Below, piece by piece: positions 58,801 to 64,000 of a stretch of DNA of 64,000 nucleotides. A program made the position numbers and the translations under genes. The notes under the pieces are model-generated. The model did not search any database, had not been told where the DNA came from, and saw only the letters and a program-made list of their open reading frames with translations. Numbering within the stretch: position 1 is the stretch's first letter; each line of letters opens with the position of its first letter. Source of the DNA: Tetradesmus obliquus (lineage: Eukaryota; Chlorophyta; Chlorophyceae; Sphaeropleales; Scenedesmaceae); contig CP126201.1 in NCBI GenBank assembly GCA_030272155.1, forward strand, positions 2,090,501 through 2,154,500, in the 5' to 3' direction.

Positions 58801-61800
58801 CCGCATGTTACAGTGGCGCCTCAGTGTTCCTGCACAACCTGCAATCCATTGAGGAGCTGAGGGACAGGTAAGGCCTGCTGCTGCTGTGCTCAGCTGTATT
58901 TTGTTGCTACTGTGTGTGTGCGGCATGTTACAGTGGCGCCCCAGTGTTCCTGCACAACCTGCAATCTATAAAAGGGGCTGAGGGACAGGTGGGGCCTGCT
59001 GCTGCTGTGCTAGGGACGGGTTGAAGAGCAGTTCGAGACCAGTCCTGACCAGAGTGTATGACCCGCGCAGGTGCCGCTGTTGATGTGGCAGATCCCGTGC
59101 TGTGTCATGTGATGCATAGAAACACTGCTTCACGGTGCGTAAACATGTGTTTACCGCGTAAATTCATGCTTTTAAATGGAGCTGCCTTGTACGTCATTGT
59201 GTCGCAGGTATGGCGAGTTGCAGCTACCTGAGGGTGACGAGCTCACCATCAGCAACCTGCTGCTGAACCAGATCGAGTTTGCCGCAACAGACCAGGCTGG
59301 AGCTCACTTGTATGTGTAACTGACAACTGCACAAGGCACCAGGCGCAGATGCCCAGCACACCTCTTCCAAGCTGCTGTCAGTTGTGTGATATCATCAAAA
59401 CTTCTGCTGTGTTTTGTTGCACGTATTGCGTCTGCTTGGGCACATATGTGCCGCAGGTATGGTGAGGCTCAGGTGCCTGAGGGCGATGAGCGCACCATAA
59501 GCAACCTGCTGCTGGACCAGATCGAGTTTGCTGACGTCATCCTGCTCAACAAAACAGACCTGCTGACCCAGCAGCAGCAGCAGCAGCAGAGCAAGCACAG
59601 GGGGCGCGGCAGCAAGACATCCAGCAGCAGCAAGGGCAGCAGCGGCAGTGGGCAGGTTTTGGTGCAGCAGTTGGTGGGCATGCTGCAGCAGCTGAACCCT
59701 CGAGCGCAGGTGGTGGCCACCAGCCGGTGTGATGTGGAGCTGCGGGAGGTGCTGCTGACTGGCCGCTTTGACATGGAGCAGGTGGGATGCTTAGAAACTC
59801 ACAATTTTGACGTGTGTGATGTGCAATAGCTGCTGTCTCCATTTCAAAGGCTGCACACTTTGCTCTGCGGCATTTACGTGATGTGGCGCTGCAGGAGGTG
59901 CTGCTGACTGGCCACTTTGACATGGAGCAGGTGGGTGACTCAAATGGACCGTGGCTATTGCCTGTATGCCTGCCTGCAAGCGTACTGCACCACATGAGTT
60001 GCAGTGTGAGTGTTGAGCGGTGCCACCGGGGAGTGCTGCTGACTACATGATTGACATGGAGCAGGTGGGTGGCTTGTTAGGCCTTGACGGTTTTTGATTG
60101 AAGGGAGGACTGCACTGCACGCATTGCAGCTTGAGTTTGATGTGCAGTATCGTAAGGTGCTGCTTTTTGACGCTTTGTCATGGAGCAGGTGGGTCTTGGG
60201 ATTGCCAAAGGTTGCAATCCTGCTGCTGTAGAGTTTGCAGATGCTTTGTGCAGCCCTGCAAGTGGTGTGGCTTGTGGGCTTTGCCATCACTTCAGGCTGA
60301 CGTTGCCGCCTGCCTGGCAGTTGTTTGCGTGATGTGCTGCACTGGTGGCTGCATGCTGGGGGAATTGCCTGCTGCTGCTGCTGCTGCTGCTGCTGTTACA
60401 GGGGCATGGAATTTGCCGCCAGCGATGCCTGCTGCATGTTGTTGTTTCTGCGCCCCCTCATGGTTGTTTGCCGTAGTCCACTGCTTGCTGCAATTGGCGC
60501 TTATGTCGCTGCTACTCCATGCCTGCAACAGCTCTCTCTATTGCATTACCATGTTGCTGCTGCTGCTGCTGCTGCTGCTGTTTCCCCTGCAGGCTGCTCA
60601 AGCACCTGGCTGGCTGGCGCTGCTGCGCACTCCAGAGGCAGACGCCACAACTGGCGGTGCAGTTGAAGCCCCAACCAGCAGCAGCAGCAGCAGCGTCCGT
60701 GCACCAACAAAGCAGCAGGTTGCTCTGCTGAACGCCGCTCACACGCCGGAGACTGAGGAGTACAACATCAGCAGCTTCGTGTACAGGGCCAGGTGGGTGG
60801 TGTGACGTTTGTCAAAGGGGCCAAGTGTAGTGTGTGGTGTCTCTAGGGGTACAGGAACTGAGACTGAGTATCACAACATCAGAAGCAGCTGCATGTGCAG
60901 GGCCGAGCGGGTTGCGGCTGTGGGTGTTCGGCTTACAAGCCAGGGATAACATAGGTATCAAGTGCACAACTAGGCGAGTGATGCTGGAAGTAAGCAGTTC
61001 ACAATGCTCCGACTGCTCAACATCTGCCGATGCCAGGTAACTTTCCATCGAAGTTGCTATGCCCAGCGTGCATGGGATGCTTTAAGCGCTTGCTGCACCC
61101 CTGCTTGTGTTTAACCGCTGCCGTGTTGTGTCGTTGTGCAGGCGCCCTTTCCATCCGGGCCGGCTGTACAAGCAGCTGCTCAAGCGCTGCTTCCTCACCC
61201 GGGTGACACAGGTGGATGTGAAGAGTACACATAGGTTCTGTAGAGATAGTCAGCGGCTACTTTGATCGCAGTGGACGAATTTACATGCACATGGCCTGCA
61301 AAAGAGGTTTATATACAAATGCTGGCACACGCGCCGCTGAAATAGCAAAATCCTTGTGCTGGATACCCTGGCTGCTTATGCTGTTGGTTCTGGCTGTGTC
61401 TGCTGCTGTGACTGATGCTGACTGTGTTTGCTGCTGCACCTGGCGTTGACCTGGCGCACCCCTGCAGCCGCCACCCCCAGGCTACGAGGACGATGATGAG
61501 TCAGCAGCCAGTATCTGGTAACATACCTGCTGCACCTGACGCTGCCTGTGTCTGCTGCTGACCTGGCACACCCCTGCAGCCGCCACCCCCAGGCGACTAG
61601 GACGTTGATGAGTCAGCCAGCAGCCAATGCTGTGAGAACATTACCTGCTGCACCTGACGCTGACTGTATCTGCTGCTGTGCCTGCTGCTGACCTGTCGCA
61701 TCCCTGCAGCCGCCACCCCCAGGCTACGAGGAGGTTGAAGATGAGTCAGAGGAACTGGAGGGGACAGACAGCGCTGACGATGACTCATTTTCCGAGGCCA

Positions 61801-63360
61801 GTGGCAGCAGCAGCAGCAGTGATGACGACAGGAGCTCTTCCGAGGAAGAAGAGGATGCAGACGAGGCCGCCGCCGCTGCTGCTGCTGCTGCCAAGGAGTC
61901 TCTAGAGCACTATGCAGAGGCCCGCAAAGAAATGCTTGCCAGCCAGCAGAGGCTGTTGACTAACAACGGCTGTATGCTGCGCAGCAAGGGCTTTGCGTGG
62001 CTGCCCAGCTGCCCGGGGCGTGTGGTGGAGTGGAGCAGCAGCGGGCTGCTGCTGGAGGTGGCCTTGACACACCCCTGGTTCTGTGAAGTGCCAGAGGTGA
62101 GCCACACTGACTTTGACATTTTTTCAAAACTGTTTTTTGGCAAGCATTTCGAGTACAGGGGAACCAAGGAATGCTGCCAGTAGGTTATAGTAGGCAAACC
62201 CTGCCAGTAGGCGGCCTGGTTTGCCATGGTGCCGGAGGTGAGGCCTGTACAGCCGCTGACCCTGTGCAGGTTGGGGAATGCGTGAAAGAAATTGGAGCAG
62301 GCAGCGGGCTGCTGCTGGAGGTGGCTGTGACGCATCCCTGGTTCTGGGAAGTGCCAGAGGTGAGCCGCGCTGACTTCTCACTTTTTTTGCACTGTTTTTT
62401 GGGCAAGCATGTTGTGTACAGGGGGACCAAGGAACCCTGCCAGTAGGTGATAGTAGGCGACCCTGCCAATGTTGGCGGCTAATAATAGGCGGCCTGATTT
62501 GCTATAACCATGGTGCCGGAGGTGATGCCTGTGCAGCGGCTGACCCAGCGTAGGTTGAGGAATGTGTGAAAAGAATTGGAGCAGCAGCGGGCTGCTGCTG
62601 GAGGTGGCTGTGACGCATCCCTGGTTCTGTGAAGTGCCAGATGTGAGACAAATTCAAAAACTTGCAAGTGTTCACAACAATCCTGATGACGTAAACATGT
62701 TGTTGGAGATGGCGTTGACACACCCCTGGTTCTGCAAGTGCCGGAGGTGATGGCCGGCAAACCTGTGCAAATATTTAATACAATACGCAATAAAAATGCT
62801 GCCAGCTGGCGCTGCAACACTTGCCCAGCATGCTGCTGTTGGCTTCAGGAGGTGCCCCCCCCCCTTGCCCGCCCCCCCCCCCCCCCCCCCCAACGTGCGC
62901 TGCGTCCTTTGGCGCACATGACAGCAAGGCTGCCTACTATGCACAAAAGAATATGACATTGAAGCAGTCGTATTGCGTCCCATTCTTGCGCATGTTGTTG
63001 CGTGCGCAGGAGGAGTGGCCTGAGGATGAGGCCGCCAAGCAGCAGAAATCTAACAGTTACGCCACCTTGAACACTGTTCATGGCATGATAGCAGGCCTGC
63101 CAGCTTACCACGGATCTGAAAGTTGCAATCTATCTGCCTGTTGTTGCGTGCGCAGGAGGAGTGGCCCGAGGATGAGGCCATCAGGCAGCAGATGCAGCAT
63201 ACTTTGAATGAATAATATAAATCGCTTGCCTTTTCTGCATGGTGTTGTGCAGGAGGAGTGGCCTGAGGATGAGGCCGCCAAGCAGCAGATCCGGGCAGAC
63301 TTTGCCAGTGACAGCAGCATTGGGGACCGGCGGCAGGAGCTGGTCTTCATTGGACAGGTG

Positions 63361-63405
<45 letters not shown>

Positions 63406-63615
63406 TGCTGCTTTTGTGGCTCTGCAGCAATGCACAGAATTGAACTTGAGCATAAACGGCGTCAGCAATCTGGGCGGGCATCCTGCTGTCCAGGTACGTG
63501 CCCTTCACATATTGAATTAACAGCTATATTGCTGTGGCGCATTGCTGCATGCGCCAGGCTTACACTGATACTACTGCTCCAGAAACTTACTGTTGGCGCT
63601 GCCGTTGCTGCTGCC

Positions 63616-63683
<68 letters not shown>

Positions 63684-63811
63684 AGGACCTGAAGCGGGCC
63701 GCCATCACTGCGCTGCTGGACAGCTGCCTGCTGACAGACGCTGAGTTGGCCAGCGGCAAGACTGCAGAGCAGTGGCTGGCAGAGGACCCCCTGTTTGGCC
63801 CGGATGAATGA
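55873..63811 (+). CDS. G3E-family (COG0523) GTPase, ZigA/YciC-like metal chaperone, 12 exons, about 769 aa
   Basis: Exons: 55873-56020, 56228-56454, 56798-56953, 57226-57280, 57732-58132, 58518-58627, 59457-59781, 60593-60792, 61142-61211, 61710-62096, 63253-63357, 63686-63811. GTPase motifs: Walker [12 protein letters not shown] (about 103), [16 protein letters not shown], the metal-binding CXCC motif [12 protein letters not shown] (164-168), [53 protein letters not shown] (NKxD at 397). C-terminal CobW domain: [46 protein letters not shown] and [12 protein letters not shown]. The [10 protein letters not shown] and [11 protein letters not shown] forms point to the bacterial ZigA/YciC branch, linked to zinc limitation; metal and client are inferred. 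Insertions: an acidic/Lys block (about 250-329), a Gln/Ser block in exon 7 and an acidic Ser/Ala block in exon 10. The start codon is tentative. Many stranded exon-end copies fill the introns. Confidence 0.88.
57600..57665. repeat. Stranded copy of G3E exon 5 head with acceptor
   Basis: CTGCAG|GCATCAGCGAGCCAATGCAG… matches the used exon at 57732 ([14 protein letters not shown]). The copy reads [17 protein letters not shown] and then hits a stop. Spacing is about 125 bp. Confidence 0.88.
58694..58988. repeat. Three 120-bp tandem copies carrying a 54-nt exon-like cassette
   Basis: Units at 58628-58747, 58748-58867 and 58868-58988 are nearly identical. Each repeats the exon 6 tail ([16 protein letters not shown], here [16 protein letters not shown]). 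Copies 58694-58747 and 58814-58867 are bounded by TTACAG|T and GACAG|GTAAG. They are 54 nt long and enter and leave in the same phase (2) as exon 6, so including them would keep the frame. The third copy (58934-58988) has an insertion that breaks it. Confidence 0.92.
59208..59320. repeat. Stranded copy of G3E exon 7 head with acceptor
   Basis: GTCGCAG|GTATGGCGAG… reads [20 protein letters not shown], matching the used exon at 59457 ([20 protein letters not shown]). It diverges after QIEFA and reaches a stop before NKTD. Spacing is about 250 bp. Confidence 0.88.
59880..60195. repeat. Three stranded copies of G3E exon 7 tail with donors
   Basis: Copies near 59893-59932, 60030-60066 and 60155-60190 repeat GAGGTGCTGCTGACTGGCCG…GACATGGAGCAG|GTGGG. 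They become more diverged with distance from the used donor at 59782. Confidence 0.88.
60838..60910. repeat. Stranded copy of G3E exon 8 tail, donor lost
   Basis: GAACTGAGACTGAGTATCAC…GGGCCGAG matches 60745-60792 ([15 protein letters not shown]). The GGTGGG donor has become GCGGGT. Confidence 0.75.
61467..61640. repeat. Two stranded copies of G3E exon 10 head with acceptors
   Basis: Copies at 61467-61520 and 61580-61625 repeat CCTGCAG|CCGCCACCCCCAGGC. The first reads [17 protein letters not shown] with a GT donor but is phase-incompatible; the second has an in-frame TAG. The used exon starts at 61710. Flanking intron (…CTGCTGCACCTGACGCTG) is duplicated. Confidence 0.88.
62300..62755. repeat. 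Three stranded copies of G3E exon 10 tail with donors
   Basis: Copies near 62300-62360, 62580-62645 and 62698-62750 repeat [19 protein letters not shown] and a GTGAG-like donor, as at 62036-62100. The first two also carry the same following text (…AGTAGGCGGCCTG). Changes include loss of one frame and donor decay. Confidence 0.88.
62855..62891. repeat. Homopolymer C runs in a G3E intron
   Basis: Runs of 10, 9 and further C residues (the last C run is about 20 long, ending at 62891). The length may be unreliable in the assembly. Confidence 0.8.
63009..63205. repeat. Two stranded copies of G3E exon 11 head with acceptors
   Basis: GCGCAG|GAGGAGTGGCCTGAGGATGA occurs at 63009 and 63155 before the used copy at 63253. 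They read [18 protein letters not shown] and [18 protein letters not shown] and end in stops. GCGTGCGCAG before them is also repeated. Confidence 0.9.
63619..63685. repeat. CTG run that forms the acceptor of the last G3E exon
   Basis: About 21 CTG units end in CTGCAG| at 63685, directly against the exon. The repeat serves as pyrimidine tract and provides the AG. Confidence 0.9.
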
Positions 63812-63837
63812 TTACGCAAGCTGCAGCAGCAGCAGCA

Positions 63838-64000
63838 GCAGCGCCAGCAGGACTGCAGAGCAGTGGCTGGCGGAGGACCCACTGTTTGGGCCAGATGAAT
63901 GATGACTCAGCACGCTGCAACTGTGGCAGCAGCAGCAACAGCAGCCGCAAGCTGCAGCAGCAGCAGCGACGGCAAGACTGCAGAGCAGTGGCTGGCAGAG
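63838..64000. repeat. Two stranded copies of the G3E last-exon tail beyond the stop
   Basis: Copies at 63849-63905 (with the stop TGA) and 63968-64000 (cut by the window edge) repeat GACTGCAGAGCAGTGGCTGG…, as at 63764-63811. They lie in the 3' UTR or beyond, so this duplication did not involve a splice site. Confidence 0.92.

Noticed and set aside
1-64000. tRNA, rRNA, CRISPR arrays, bacterial promoters or operons
   Set aside because: I saw no tRNA cloverleaf with a TTCGA-type arm, no rRNA stretches, and no regularly spaced direct repeats with unique spacers. The DNA is clearly nuclear eukaryotic.

Overview
The window reads as nuclear DNA of a chlorophyte green alga. Genes carry many GT-AG introns, CAG/CTG triplet runs are everywhere (coding and non-coding), and proteins carry long Ala, Gln and Ser/Gly insertions. 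Several families are plant- or plastid-type: a UDP-sugar transporter, a DUF1997 protein, a mitochondrial uS7 and a ZigA/YciC-type G3E GTPase. I infer Chlorophyceae, probably a Scenedesmus-like lineage, without a search to confirm it.

Layout. 1-2530: one arm of an inverted duplication carrying the 5' end of a secreted Cys-rich gene (minus) and a divergent relic ORF. 2951-14705 (minus): a 17-exon XRN 5'->3' exoribonuclease of about 1,921 residues, with three large low-complexity insertions in its catalytic core. 15796-17763 (minus): a Ser/Pro/Ala-rich tail-anchored-like protein. 18982-21925 (plus): a nucleotide-sugar transporter. 23490-25926: the other duplication arm, leading into the full Cys-rich/CCP/NHL secreted gene (24680-29600, plus). 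30170-31150: an old tandem array. 32152-34460 (minus): a signal-peptide/coiled-coil/TM protein. 36069-36689 (minus): mitochondrial uS7. 37217-38344 (plus): DUF1997. 40381-40569: two abutting near-perfect hairpins. 41184-42413 (plus): an orphan Cys-rich secreted protein. 43704-48296 (minus): an LRR single-pass membrane protein. 49118-50978 (plus): adenine phosphoribosyltransferase. 51745-53820 (plus): a predicted N-myristoylated acidic protein. 55873-63811 (plus): the G3E GTPase.

Exon models were built by hand. For each, the reading frame stays open across all junctions, every listed junction is GT-AG, and the total length is a multiple of three. Start exons are the least certain parts.

The most striking feature is a repeated pattern of short tandem duplications (about 100-200 bp units) that span exon-intron junctions. 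At least twenty-five leave partial exon copies, with their donor or acceptor, stranded in introns of four genes: XRN, transporter, LRR protein and G3E GTPase. In one place the duplicates form an in-frame 54-nt cassette with both splice sites. Other structural novelties are an array of four hairpins inside an XRN intron, the twin hairpins at 40.4 kb, and the 2.5-kb inverted duplication with a 21-kb spacer. I see no operon-like logic; the genes are ordinary eukaryotic neighbours, with likely divergent promoters at 36.7-37.2 kb and 48.3-49.1 kb.
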